Shown here: in pieces, positions 7,749 to 15,604 of the stretch
Numbering within the stretch: position 1 is the first letter of the stretch
How the letters are laid out: each line of letters begins with the position of its first letter
Assembly (NCBI GenBank): GCA_030602565.1
Contig: JAUVZL010000023.1
Span: 1 to 40,127 of the forward strand
Reading direction: 5' to 3'
DNA: 40,127 bases
DNA from: Candidatus Stahliibacteriota bacterium
Lineage (GTDB): Bacteria > Hydrothermota > Tepidihabitantia > SM23-42
Made by a program: the position numbers and the translations under genes
The notes under the pieces: generated by a model
What the model was told of the DNA's origin: nothing
Databases searched by the model: none
What the model saw: only the letters and a program-made list of their open reading frames with translations

Positions 7749-8789
7749 ATGCCGCAAGATATGAAAATTTGGACCATAAGTAATCAAGATACTCTAACGG
7801 AGATCGGCAAATCAGAGTTAGAAGAAGAAGATAGATTAGAGGCCTGGTTGGAGAAAGATATCTCAATGCTTTCAGATGACTTACTTGTTATCGGAAGGCA
7901 AGTGATGACAGCATATAAGAAGAAAATTGATCTCCTTTGTATTGATAGCAACGGTGATATTGTTATTGTTGAATTAAAGCGTCAAAAAACGCCTAGAGAG
8001 GTAACAGCACAGACCATTGATTATGCTTCGTGGGTGAAAGATCTGTCACATGAGGATATTATTGATATTGCTAATGATTACTTGAAAGAGAAAAAAAGCT
8101 GTACCCTTGATGCGGCATTTACTGAGGCATTTGATAAAAAGAGTCTACCTGAAAGTCTAAATGAGCAGCATAGAATGCTCGTAGTCGCTTCAGAAATAGA
8201 CAGTAGCACTGAGAGAATAATTAAGTATTTAACCGATGAGCCATATAGAGTTCCTATAAATGTAGCTACCTTTCAATACTTCAAAGATACACAAGGTAAA
8301 GAACATCTGTCGCGAGTTTTCTTAATTGATCCAAGCACAGCTCAATCAACCACAAAGTCTTCATCCAAAAGGAAATCGAATTTAACCTATGAACAATTAG
8401 GGGAAATTGCACAGAATAATGGTATCGGTGAAGAATACAAGGAAACTGTTGATGAGCTAAACAAATACTTCAATGGTACAGTAACAACAACTACCAGCAT
8501 AGTTTTCAAGGCCTATTTTGAAAAAGATAACCATAGAAAGAAATTCTCCGTTCTCCATATCATACCCGTGTTTAGTGACACAGAAAATGGTATGAAATAT
8601 GAGGTATATCTGAATCGGTTGGCGGACTTCCTAGGAATTGGTGTAGAGGAGATTTTAAAAGTTTTACCACAGTATAAAAAGCTTGGAAGTACCGAATGGT
8701 ATGGAGGGTGGGGCGAAGGATTCTTCAAGAATAGCACTGAGATAAGAGTTTTTCTGGATAAACTGAGAGAAATAAAAAAGAAGGAATAA
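7749..8789 (+). CDS. NucS/DUF91-like PD-(D/E)XK nuclease
   Basis: 346 aa. Residues ~25-115 carry the nuclease core seen in NucS C-terminal and related restriction-like proteins: ED-RLEAWLEKD, then KKKIDLLCID (D61), then IVIVELKRQ (E75, K77), and a Gln-containing helix TAQTIDYASWVKDL. The C-terminal ~130 residues form a separate acidic/aromatic domain ending GSTEWYGGWGEGFF. NucS cuts branched or mismatched DNA; many stand-alone homologues are of unknown role in defence islands. A strong ribosome binding site (GAAGGAGGTTTT) precedes the ATG. The membrane protein gene begins one base after its stop, so they probably act together. Confidence 0.8.
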   Translation: MPQDMKIWTISNQDTLTEIGKSELEEEDRLEAWLEKDISMLSDDLLVIGRQVMTAYKKKIDLLCIDSNGDIVIVELKRQKTPREVTAQTIDYASWVKDLSHEDIIDIANDYLKEKKSCTLDAAFTEAFDKKSLPESLNEQHRMLVVASEIDSSTERIIKYLTDEPYRVPINVATFQYFKDTQGKEHLSRVFLIDPSTAQSTTKSSSKRKSNLTYEQLGEIAQNNGIGEEYKETVDELNKYFNGTVTTTTSIVFKAYFEKDNHRKKFSVLHIIPVFSDTENGMKYEVYLNRLADFLGIGVEEILKVLPQYKKLGSTEWYGGWGEGFFKNSTEIRVFLDKLREIKKKE

Positions 8790-8790
8790 A

Positions 8791-9342
8791 ATGATAAATT
8801 GGTACATTATCGCAATTATTGCAGCACCAATCATTGCTCTTTTCATTGGAGCAGCTCTTGATCGTGCTCTAGAAAGACGATCAAGGCTGATTGCCTATTA
8901 TCTTCACGTGTCCTCATTTCGGACTAGTGGAGAAAAACCTCTGGATGTTTTTAGTCACAGCATCATCATTAGAAATGCAGGTCGGAAGTCTGCTAGTAAT
9001 GTACGTATCGGGCACAAAAATCTTCCTGATTTTCAGATTTATCCATCAATTAGCTATGAAATTTCTGATTTACCGGATGGTTCCAAGGAAATTTGTATTC
9101 CTACTTTCGTGCCAGGAGAAGAAATATCAATATCGTACCTGTATTGTCCTCCGATAACATGGCAAGTCGTTAATACTTATATAAAATCAGATGAAGGATC
9201 TGCCAAGAAAGTGGATATGCTGTATACACGAAAATTACCGAAATGGGCAAATATAATTGTTGTCATTTTGTTATTTATGGGAGCTACTGCGACTATATAC
9301 CTTTTGATTTTATTTATTGAATCGCTTATAGGAATTTTCTAG
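8791..9342 (+). CDS. Membrane protein with N- and C-terminal helices, unknown
   Basis: 183 aa starting at the ATG directly after the previous stop, with its ribosome binding site (AAGAAGGAA) inside the end of the NucS-like gene. A first transmembrane segment is at residues ~3-22 (WYIIAIIAAPIIALFIGAAL) and a second at ~155-180 (IIVVILLFMGATATIYLLIL). The ~130 residues between them are soluble, with beta-rich stretches (HSIIIRNAGRKSASNVRIG). Some islands contain such two-helix proteins next to nucleases, possibly as membrane anchors or effectors; no family is assigned. The tight coupling supports a two-gene module. Confidence 0.75.
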   Translation: MINWYIIAIIAAPIIALFIGAALDRALERRSRLIAYYLHVSSFRTSGEKPLDVFSHSIIIRNAGRKSASNVRIGHKNLPDFQIYPSISYEISDLPDGSKEICIPTFVPGEEISISYLYCPPITWQVVNTYIKSDEGSAKKVDMLYTRKLPKWANIIVVILLFMGATATIYLLILFIESLIGIF

Positions 9343-9757
9343 TTACTGACAATATGTTCGCCTTCCACCTATAAATGCGAACTCAAGTCCATTTCACTGT
9401 TGACAAGCAATGAAATATCGGGTATAAATATCCTGCGAAGATAGCAAAAATTCGCCTTTGCAAAGGAAAGCGAACTATGGTATATAAATTCAAAAGAAAA
9501 CTACTGTCAATTGAAGTTCAACACCTACTTCTTTCCACTTTTACAGATTTAGATTTGTGAAGAGTGAAGCTGAAAGTATCGCCTGTCCCGAGTAATATCG
9601 AGGGGAGTATCCCGAGATGCTGAAAGTCCTGAGGAATCGAAGGGATTTGACCCCAATTCCCTTCTTTAATTTTTTTTCTTTTCTTTATTTGTTGAGAATT
9701 GAAATCTGAGGAAAAACGTACCCTTGACAACATTCTTTTTTTTGTTACAATATATTA
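9343..9757. other. Intergenic region, degenerate
   Basis: No gene is supported; a minus-strand reading frame at 9518-9733 has neither a ribosome binding site nor coding character. The sequence includes debris with TTGACCCC-type motifs seen elsewhere in the window, and ends with the promoter at 9724-9751. Confidence 0.5.
9724..9751 (+). promoter_or_regulatory. Promoter of the second secreted repeat protein
   Basis: TTGACA (9724-9729), 16-bp spacer, TACAAT (9746-9751). The predicted transcript start coincides with the GTG at 9758. Confidence 0.65.
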
Positions 9758-11209
9758 GTGAAAGTGATTATTAGATGGTTGGTCATTAGCCTAGAAGATA
9801 ATATTAAATATTTTTTATTAGTTACAGTTTCAATGCTTTTAATTGTTATTCCTCAGATAGCCCAAGCTGGTTGGATACGTATCTACGGGGGAACATATCG
9901 TGACTGGGGTATGTGTGTCCGAGAGACCGAAGATGGTGGCTACATCGTCACTGGATTCACGGGATCTTTTGGCACAGAAAACAGTGAAGATGTTTGGCTG
10001 CTCAAGACAGATGCTGAAGGTGATACACTGTGGACCAAAACATATGGTGGAGTCGGACGTGACCATGGCAGGTGTGTACAACAGATATCAGATGGTGGAT
10101 ATATCATAACCGGCTGGACAGAGTCCTTTGATGGCGCCTGGCTGTTAAAGACTGACGGGCAAGGTGATACTCTCTGGACACGTGTTTATGAAAGGGCAAG
10201 CGCTCACTGGGTTCAGCAGACCACAGATGGTGGCTATATTGTTACTGGTCGTCGAAGCTCTCCCGATACTGTGCCATGGGATGTTTGGTTACTCAAAGTT
10301 GAAACCAATGGCAACACTCAGTGGTCACGCCGCTACGGTGGGTGGCTTTGGGACGAAGGTTACTGTGTGGAGCAAACTGAAGACGGCGGTTACATTATTA
10401 CTGGCATGACCGATTCCTACGGAGCAGGGAGTGCGGACATCTGGTTACTCAAGACTGATTCGATAGGCGATACTCTGTGGACTCATACTTACGGTCAAAG
10501 TACATTTGACTGGAGCTATTCCTTTTGTAAGACTTCTGATAGCAGTTACGCTATTATAGGCTGTAACACAGAAGAGCCAGGTCCGGGTTGGCAGATGAAC
10601 GATGTATGGTTACTTAAAACAGATGCTGAAGGTGATACACTGTGGACCAAAACATATGGAAAAAAAGATTCTATAGACCAGGGTATTTCCATTCAACAGA
10701 CCGCTGATGGCGGATACATCATCGTTGGGATTACAGGCTCACGAGGGCCCGGGACCATTCAAAAAATCTGGCTCCTCAAAACGGATGCACAAGGTGATAC
10801 CATCTGGACGAAAATCTTTGGAGCAAACGCAGAGAACGAAGGAGCATCTGTGCAACAAACGTCGGATGGAGGTTACATTATAACTGGCCATATGGCAAAC
10901 AATCTTTGTTTGATAAAAACCGATTCTTTAGGTAACGTTAGCATTAGCGAGGAAACAACCATTGAAGCTGTGGATAATCAATACATCCTCTCAACCATTG
11001 GTCCACGAGTTGTGATAAGATACAAGAATTGTTCTGAAGGCTTTCATGCCTCTATTTTTGATATCCTGGGTCGTAAGGTGGATGAGATACACGTCGCTGA
11101 GCCGAAAGGCAAGATAATGTGGGGAGACAACCATCAGTCAGGTGTATATTTCATACATTTAGATTCAAAACATTCAACTGCAACTTATAAACTGATTCTT
11201 CTAAAGTAA
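9758..11209 (+). CDS. Secreted WD-like repeat protein with type IX sorting-like C-terminus
   Basis: 483 aa. A signal peptide lies within residues ~15-40 (IKYFLLVTVSMLLIVIPQIA, then QAGW). Seven to eight repeats of ~50 residues follow, with the pattern QQTxDGGYIVTGxT, DVWLLKTDxxGDTLWTxxYG, typical of secreted beta-propeller proteins in FCB-group and WOR-3-like genomes. The last ~75 residues resemble a Por sorting domain (FDILGRKVDE, SGVYFIHLDS, YKLILLK). A 41-bp stretch is repeated exactly at 10007-10047 and 10619-10659, pointing to recent repeat duplication or conversion. The GTG at 9758 lies where the transcript should begin and has no ribosome binding site. It is a single-gene unit. Confidence 0.88.
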   Translation: MKVIIRWLVISLEDNIKYFLLVTVSMLLIVIPQIAQAGWIRIYGGTYRDWGMCVRETEDGGYIVTGFTGSFGTENSEDVWLLKTDAEGDTLWTKTYGGVGRDHGRCVQQISDGGYIITGWTESFDGAWLLKTDGQGDTLWTRVYERASAHWVQQTTDGGYIVTGRRSSPDTVPWDVWLLKVETNGNTQWSRRYGGWLWDEGYCVEQTEDGGYIITGMTDSYGAGSADIWLLKTDSIGDTLWTHTYGQSTFDWSYSFCKTSDSSYAIIGCNTEEPGPGWQMNDVWLLKTDAEGDTLWTKTYGKKDSIDQGISIQQTADGGYIIVGITGSRGPGTIQKIWLLKTDAQGDTIWTKIFGANAENEGASVQQTSDGGYIITGHMANNLCLIKTDSLGNVSISEETTIEAVDNQYILSTIGPRVVIRYKNCSEGFHASIFDILGRKVDEIHVAEPKGKIMWGDNHQSGVYFIHLDSKHSTATYKLILLK

Positions 11210-11309
11210 CATCGCTTCTAATAATATCTTATATGAAAGGGAATCGGGATTTAGAAATTGTAAAATTCGGTTTCCCGCTGGAATCGAGGGGTTTTTCTTT
11301 TTGTTAACT

Positions 11310-12071
11310 TCATTTTCGGGCTGCTTCAATCGCCTTTCTTAAGTCTTCTTCATTAACCGGACCGGGAGAAACCGATTTACCATTCACATAGACTCCACTT
11401 CCACCCCACTGCTCTATGTCCGCGCCTGTGTCTATCACTCTTTCACGGATTACTGCCTCAGGTTCAATTTTCTTCACCAACTCAGGTATTTTGTGAAAAT
11501 TATTTAGTATAAATGGACAGGTACCCATGTGTTGGATATCGATCTGGATTCCTGATTGTGGAAGGCCACCTCTATAAGGCATTTCCATGAATTCAACTTT
11601 AGCATCCCGGGTGATTTTTTTAAGTAATAATGAATGGTCAGGAAATTTCTTCACCGGTTCAAAGCCAATTTTTGTAAAATAACTGCAGGGCATCCAATAT
11701 TCGCCGAAACAGTCTACAGCAAGTCCTTTTCCGCCCATTGTCTTGATGTCCTCAGTAATTTGTGCAATGAGCTTGGTTCCGATTCCCTGTTTCCTCAGTT
11801 CTTTGTTTATATCCAGACAATGAAAATAATAGACATCTTCACCCTTTACTGGACTTAAGGGATCTGAACAAGGCACTAAAATCGCCATGCCAATTGGTTT
11901 ACTACCTTCACCATAAACTGCATAAGCTAACCAACCTGACTTCAGTTTCTCTTTCATATAGCCCAGAGCATCATTGATGTCATCCTTAAATAATTCCTGT
12001 CGTTCTCCAAGACAACAGTATACATTGACAAGGTTATTTTCACTAAGCCTTTCAATTCTGTGAGTTGTCAT
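11310..12071 (-). CDS. YoaP-like GNAT acetyltransferase
   Basis: 253 aa. The N-terminal ~155 residues form a GNAT fold, with the acetyl-CoA loop near NKELRKQGIGTKLIAQITED and FTKIGFEPVKKFPDHSLL. Residues ~160-250 match the YoaP-like C-terminal region, with GGLPQSGIQIDIQHMGTCPF and a thioredoxin-like part (PEAVIRERVIDTGADIEQWG, then VYVNGKSVSPGPV). Substrates of this family are unsettled. A strong ribosome binding site (AAAAGGAGGTTTAAG) precedes the ATG at 12071. It stands alone and looks like normal chromosomal content rather than island cargo, though it lies within the putative island. The 100 bp downstream hold nothing clear. Confidence 0.85.
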   Translation of the reverse strand: MTTHRIERLSENNLVNVYCCLGERQELFKDDINDALGYMKEKLKSGWLAYAVYGEGSKPIGMAILVPCSDPLSPVKGEDVYYFHCLDINKELRKQGIGTKLIAQITEDIKTMGGKGLAVDCFGEYWMPCSYFTKIGFEPVKKFPDHSLLLKKITRDAKVEFMEMPYRGGLPQSGIQIDIQHMGTCPFILNNFHKIPELVKKIEPEAVIRERVIDTGADIEQWGGSGVYVNGKSVSPGPVNEEDLRKAIEAARK

Positions 12072-12441
12072 CTTAAACCTCCTTTTAATTTTTCTCTAAA
12101 TTGACTTGCACCACACAAATTTCACACCATTAGAAAGCCTATACCCGGCTTCTGACGGGTGAACCTGCCATATTATATAACTTCTTTATAAAAAATCAAG
12201 CGCTCTTATAAAAAGGTGGCAGGTCATCTCAATACTTCCTCTTTCTAACTTCGTTAGACTCGAGACTATAGCGACACTTGCAGCTTGACATTAGATAAAA
12301 TCTAAAGTCCCGGCTGGTTTTTTTAATTAGAAAACACTGCAATTTTTTCATTGTCGATCCCATTCTTTCATTATCAATTAATTTCTAATTTCGAGGTCTG
12401 ACCCCCATTTGTTCATTCTTGATAAAATATGATATAGGAAT
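12072..12441. other. Intergenic region containing dispersed repeat copy A
   Basis: No gene is supported. It contains the 119-bp repeat copy at 12215-12333, the shared core at 12334-12360, and TCTGACCCCC debris near 12400. Confidence 0.55.
12215..12360 (+). repeat. Dispersed repeat, copy A (full)
   Basis: Positions 12215-12333 align without gaps to 14917-15035 (both 119 bp, same strand), differing at scattered positions. Internal hairpins include CTAACTTCGTTAG and TTAGAT / ATCTAA. A GGCTGGTTTTTTT tail resembles a terminator T-run. The following core (CTGCAATTTTTTCAT) recurs in copies C, D and E. Confidence 0.75.
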
Positions 12442-13152
12442 TTAAACATATAATTTTTTTTCAAATATTGCCTTAGTTTCATTTTCTATTTTTTCCTTTG
12501 ACGGACTAAAATGTGATGAGCGACCAGTAATAAGCCTATCGTACTTGGTAAAAGTCTTGATTGAAATAGTTAAATATCTTGCTATTTGTCTGAAAGTCGG
12601 AGGGTTGGTTCTTTTTCCTTTTTGACTGTGTGCAATATATTGATTAACATATTTTTTTATGTCGTTAGAACTATCAATGACTTCTTCTATGTCTCTCTTT
12701 ATTACAACAGGACTCAAATAGTCGAAATTACCTACATATTTTGTGAATTCTCCATTTGCTCTTTTCTCTTCTTTTTTCTTAAGTCTAATAAAGAAAGAAT
12801 TACGATTTATGTAACGTGGATCTGTTACAACGTTTTCAATCATCATCTCAACATATTTTGCTCTGGCTATCAAAGAATGATGAGCAGCTATATCTCTTAA
12901 TAATACCAATAAAGAAAACGTGCGATTATCATTATCAACTAATCGCCTGATAGCTAGTGATGCACATGTACTATAGTTCGTGAGCAACCAATGTCGAAAA
13001 AATGTGTAGGAAAATGTCTGCAGGTTTTGATTCATCAATTTCACCATCTGTAGGTATATCAACCTTATTTCACGGAGATAGTTTAATTCCATAAAAATTG
13101 AATCTAACCACTCACGCCATTCTTCCGTTTTTTGCTTATATAATTCATCCAT
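12442..13152 (-). CDS. AbiU2-like HEPN protein
   Basis: 236 aa, all helical. Residues ~66-88 read LAIRRLVDNDNRTFSLLVLL, close to the conserved segment of AbiU2-type HEPN proteins (RRxxD then SLxxLL), and ~171-175 contain NQYIAHSQKG, a degenerate HEPN RxxxxH-type site in which Arg is replaced by Asn. AbiU2 belongs to a lactococcal abortive-infection system; RNase activity is uncertain given the changed motif. The first ATG (13152) is about 25 nt after a strong GAGGAGG, so either spacing is poor or an unusual start (ATA or ACG) is used. It is transcribed from the conserved promoter/leader at 13199-13289. Confidence 0.6.
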   Translation of the reverse strand: MDELYKQKTEEWREWLDSIFMELNYLREIRLIYLQMVKLMNQNLQTFSYTFFRHWLLTNYSTCASLAIRRLVDNDNRTFSLLVLLRDIAAHHSLIARAKYVEMMIENVVTDPRYINRNSFFIRLKKKEEKRANGEFTKYVGNFDYLSPVVIKRDIEEVIDSSNDIKKYVNQYIAHSQKGKRTNPPTFRQIARYLTISIKTFTKYDRLITGRSSHFSPSKEKIENETKAIFEKKLYV

Positions 13153-13198
13153 TTCTTTTTGTATTTTTCTCGTATATTCCTCCTCTCGTTCTCAAACC

Positions 13199-13289
13199 AA
13201 AAAAGGTATGCCACCCTAAGGTGCTCTCGCACCCAAGGCACTCATACCTCCCCCAAGATAAAGTTTATACACAATTCGCTCCGTGTCAA
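13199..13289 (-). promoter_or_regulatory. Shared promoter and leader 1 with terminator-like hairpin
   Basis: On the minus strand: -35 TTGACA (13284-13289), 16-bp spacer, -10 TAAACT (13262-13267), then a leader with a 7-bp outer stem (AGGTATG / CATACCT, 13204-13249), an inner stem GGTGC / GCACC capped by GAGA (a GNRA loop), and six T after the outer stem. It has the form of an attenuator. Almost the same block lies at 21625-21710. The rest of 13290-13418 holds nothing clear. Confidence 0.65.
13216..13245 (-). CDS. Candidate 9-residue leader peptide MSALGARAP
   Basis: ATG to TAG inside leader 1, with GGGGGAGG just before the ATG (very short spacing). The second leader encodes MSALGAKAP; the two differ by one synonymous (TTG/CTG) and one conservative (AGA/AAA) codon change. 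The same changes are also neutral for the GNRA-capped hairpin, so it may be RNA structure rather than peptide that is conserved. Confidence 0.3.
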   Translation of the reverse strand: MSALGARAP

Positions 13290-13418
13290 GACACAATTTT
13301 TTCATACTGACCCCATATTTTGCAGGATATTCCCCAATTCCCTCTTGTTGAATCGAATGACCTTACCGTCATTTCTTATTGTTCTCTTAAAGACCTATCT
13401 CCATCAATAATATCTAAT

Positions 13419-14138
13419 TCATTCGTAGATTCCTTCTATTAATTTCTGTTCAAAGTTATACCGATCCGCATTTTTACTTCTCCACGCAATTATCCAGTTG
13501 TGACAATCAATTAATCTAGTATATGGCATATCCGATATACTTAAGGCAATTTGCTGCTTTATTTCATTTGCCTCTATTTTCACAACGATCTCTCTATACA
13601 TCTTTATTAGAAAGTACGCATAAGCCTTTCCGTATTTACCTGTAGATCTGAGACACGCCATGAACTTACTGTCAGTGCCTTTATAATAATCAATTATTGC
13701 ATTATCCCAAGGAATAAAGACATCTGGATTAAGAGCATGAAGTAATTTCGAAAGGGCTACATGCTTGAAGCGCGACTTCGGATTTTTCTCGTCGATTTTG
13801 TTTTGTATTTCATCAAAAAGAGCACTAATTTCATTTTGCTGACTACTGACTTCTACTATTTTGGCATCTAGTAACGTCCGATATTTTTGGTTCACAAAAA
13901 TCGCCCGCATTATCGCTTTAAAGAATTTATCAGTGATTTTTGCCCTGCATCGTCCCCAAGTGTTAATGAATCTCTTAACAACTCTAATATCCTCTCTGTC
14001 AATCTTCTCAAATTCTGCATTTTTGATTTTTGAAGTAATTCCTTTAAACTTCAGCATACATTCACGATAGAACAAATCTAATCCTACTCTTACAGCAAAA
14101 TCTGTAATATTTTTATTGAATTCTTCAACTTGAACCAT
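13419..14138 (-). CDS. Unknown island protein (239 aa)
   Basis: A mixed helical protein. Its most distinctive part is KHVALSKLLHALNPDVFIPW, then DNAIIDYYKG at ~120-155, a pattern I have seen in uncharacterised proteins of genomic islands but cannot name. The C-terminal part has LIDCHNWIIAWRSKNADRYN. No catalytic triad or membrane segment is evident. The ribosome binding site AGAGAGGTAAT precedes the ATG at 14138. It lies 24 bp downstream of the nuclease-like gene at 14163, so the two are probably one operon and may be functionally linked. Confidence 0.65.
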   Translation of the reverse strand: MVQVEEFNKNITDFAVRVGLDLFYRECMLKFKGITSKIKNAEFEKIDREDIRVVKRFINTWGRCRAKITDKFFKAIMRAIFVNQKYRTLLDAKIVEVSSQQNEISALFDEIQNKIDEKNPKSRFKHVALSKLLHALNPDVFIPWDNAIIDYYKGTDSKFMACLRSTGKYGKAYAYFLIKMYREIVVKIEANEIKQQIALSISDMPYTRLIDCHNWIIAWRSKNADRYNFEQKLIEGIYE

Positions 14139-14162
14139 ATTACCTCTCTTTGATTTTCCTCG

Positions 14163-14651
14163 TTATGTTTTGTTCATATTTATCTCAATTAATTCTAGTT
14201 CACGTTCTGTAAGTACTATGATCCTTGTTCGGGGCTTCATATCAATGAGATATCTATAAGTATTGACTTTGTAATCAACAAAAGTTTGTTTTGATAGCTT
14301 TTCTTTTGTTGAATAAAGCACAATAACCCCAACCTGAGCACTTAGTGTATCCAAATTAGAAGCACTCCCTTTAATCGTTTTAGGAGAATTTGAGACTTCA
14401 TCTACTTCGAAACCTATAACAGGTAATACAAAATCGGTATCAAGAGAAGGTTTTCCTCCTTTTCTTTTTCTACCCTTCTGATCTACTGGCACAATGCCGT
14501 CAAACCATTCACCTTTTATCCGTTTATCCAACCAGACTACATCTGGCCACGATGATCGTGCTTGTCCAGAGCCGACTTCATCATATACTACAAAACCTAT
14601 TTTCTCACCCATTTTCTTAATTTTATCCTTAATTGAACTATGCTTATCCAT
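14163..14651 (-). CDS. Putative PD-(D/E)XK-like nuclease (162 aa)
   Basis: The start is the second of two adjacent ATGs (14651), five bases after GGAGG. Residues ~5-45 (IKDKIKKMGEKIGFVVYDEV, SSWPDVVWLDK) and ~78-90 (VLPVIGFEVDEVSNSPKTIK) resemble the D...ExK core of restriction-like folds, with the Lys of ExK replaced by Asp (EVD). It ends with a beta-alpha unit (VGVIVLYSTKE). The size suits a small restriction-type nuclease or an inactive relative. A broken small reading frame lies just upstream and the 13419 gene just downstream, in what looks like one transcription unit. Confidence 0.45.
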   Translation of the reverse strand: MDKHSSIKDKIKKMGEKIGFVVYDEVGSGQARSSWPDVVWLDKRIKGEWFDGIVPVDQKGRKRKGGKPSLDTDFVLPVIGFEVDEVSNSPKTIKGSASNLDTLSAQVGVIVLYSTKEKLSKQTFVDYKVNTYRYLIDMKPRTRIIVLTERELELIEINMNKT

Positions 14652-14699
14652 CATAACCTCCTTTTCTGGAAATATATACTGCTGATAAGATACAAGACG

Positions 14700-14844
14700 C
14701 TATTGTCTCTTTGTTTTTCTCACTACTGGTAATCCCACTAGCCGCTCAAGATTTAAGACATTCTGTGTAATGTTAATAAATAGTGGGGGGATACTGCGTT
14801 GTATCGACCTAGATATTCCAAGGGACTTCCCCTTTTTTTACCAT
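14700..14844 (-). pseudogene. Possible 47-aa small gene broken in an A7 run
   Basis: A near-ideal ribosome binding site (GGAAGGAGGTATT) precedes the ATG at 14844, but the frame stops after 11 codons. Removing one base from the A7 run after the second codon opens a frame that continues GISRSIQRSIPPLFINITQN, VLNLERLVGLPVVRKTKRQ, to the stop at 14700, just before the 14651 gene. It could be a decayed gene, a sequencing error or slippage-dependent translation; the predicted peptide matches nothing I know. Confidence 0.35.
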
Positions 14845-14916
14845 AATACCTCCTTCCCAGGTTTTATTTTTCAGCCGATTTAGCACAAATCGTCCATTTC
14901 TGTAAAATGTGTGAAA

Positions 14917-15035
14917 GATGGCAGGTTATCTCAATACTTCCTCTCTCTGACTTCGTTAGACTCGAGACTATAGCGACACTTTCAACTTGTCATTCGACAA
15001 AATCTAAAGTCTCGGCTGGTTTTTTTAATTAGAAA
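14917..15035 (+). repeat. Dispersed repeat, copy B
   Basis: Gap-free match to 12215-12333. Here CGAGACT / AGTCTCG and TTGTC / GACAA form stems before GCTGGTTTTTTT, giving a terminator-like 3' end. The sequence after 15035 leaves the shared core found in copies A, C, D and E. Confidence 0.75.
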
Positions 15036-15131
15036 CTGTTGAGGATTGCGACAGGTGGGGGTTGTGATCGTGTCATTTGGTCGGAAAGGGTCTGGATTGG
15101 CACTGAAATGGGACCAGTTTTAGGGTAGTTC

Positions 15132-15212
15132 GTTAACCTTTTTAAAAGACTTAACGATTTTCTATATTCCCACCATAATTTCGGCGCCGTTAAGTTTTTA
15201 AAAATACTTAAC
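15132..15212. promoter_or_regulatory. Two 24-bp palindromic operator-like sites
   Basis: Both sites have GTTAA at one end, ACTTAAC at the other and a T5A4/A5 centre: 15132-15155 and 15189-15212. They begin 57 bp apart and lie just upstream of the promoter for the 15253 regulator. They are likely binding sites for that regulator or another repressor. Confidence 0.6.
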
Positions 15213-15219
15213 TTTGTTC

Positions 15220-15247
15220 TTGATTTTATCTCTATCATAGTTATAAT
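15220..15247 (+). promoter_or_regulatory. Promoter of the Mor-like/DUF4365 operon
   Basis: TTGATT (15220-15225), 16-bp spacer, consensus TATAAT (15242-15247). The predicted transcript start falls on the ATG at 15253. Confidence 0.7.
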
Positions 15248-15252
15248 TCTAT

Positions 15253-15594
15253 ATGAAAAATTTTTATCGGGCTGGCGATGTGTTTAAAGATTTCCCTGAT
15301 GATATAAAAAACAAAATTTTCGAGGCGGCTGCAGGAAAGTTGGTGTATTTTCCGAAGATTCAAAAAAAAAGATTTAATAATAAGGAAGAAGTTTTGATTA
15401 AATATGCTAAAAGTAAAAAATCATATAGTCAGATCGGTGAGAAATTAGGCGTTAGTAAAGTAAGGATTTTTCAAATTATAGATCAGGAAAGGAAACAATT
15501 TTCAAAAGAGAGGGTCGAGTATTGGAAGAGTCGGGGGTTATCATTAAGAGAGATTGCGAGATTATTTAAGAAATCACACGAGGCAGTGAGGTAA
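15253..15594 (+). CDS. Mor-like helix-turn-helix regulator
   Basis: 113 aa. Residues ~28-80 recall the Mor/C family DNA-binding region: GKLVYFPKI followed by SYSQIGEKLGVSKVRIFQII. A second helix-turn-helix-like stretch closes the protein (YWKSRGLSLREIARLFKKSH), as in sigma factor region 4. No ribosome binding site is present, and the TATAAT ends five bases before the ATG, so translation is probably leaderless. Two palindromic sites upstream suggest autoregulation. It is the first gene of an operon with the DUF4365-TPR gene 10 bp downstream. Confidence 0.65.
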   Translation: MKNFYRAGDVFKDFPDDIKNKIFEAAAGKLVYFPKIQKKRFNNKEEVLIKYAKSKKSYSQIGEKLGVSKVRIFQIIDQERKQFSKERVEYWKSRGLSLREIARLFKKSHEAVR

Positions 15595-15604
15595 CCGGAT
15601 TTCC

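Larger units (their letters stand above)
14655..15252. other. Long intergenic region between divergent operons
   Basis: It contains, in order, the broken small frame (14700-14844), repeat copy B (14917-15035), two palindromic operator-like sites (15132-15212) and the promoter of the Mor-like regulator. A GGGGATACTGC motif near 14790 matches others right of the tRNA-Leu. No further gene is supported. Confidence 0.55.

Noticed and set aside
9518-9733. 71-codon minus-strand frame
   Set aside because: It lies in degenerate intergenic sequence and overlaps the -35 of the downstream gene's promoter.
15029-15238. 69-codon minus-strand frame
   Set aside because: It covers the palindromic operators and the promoter of the opposite operon, without a ribosome binding site.
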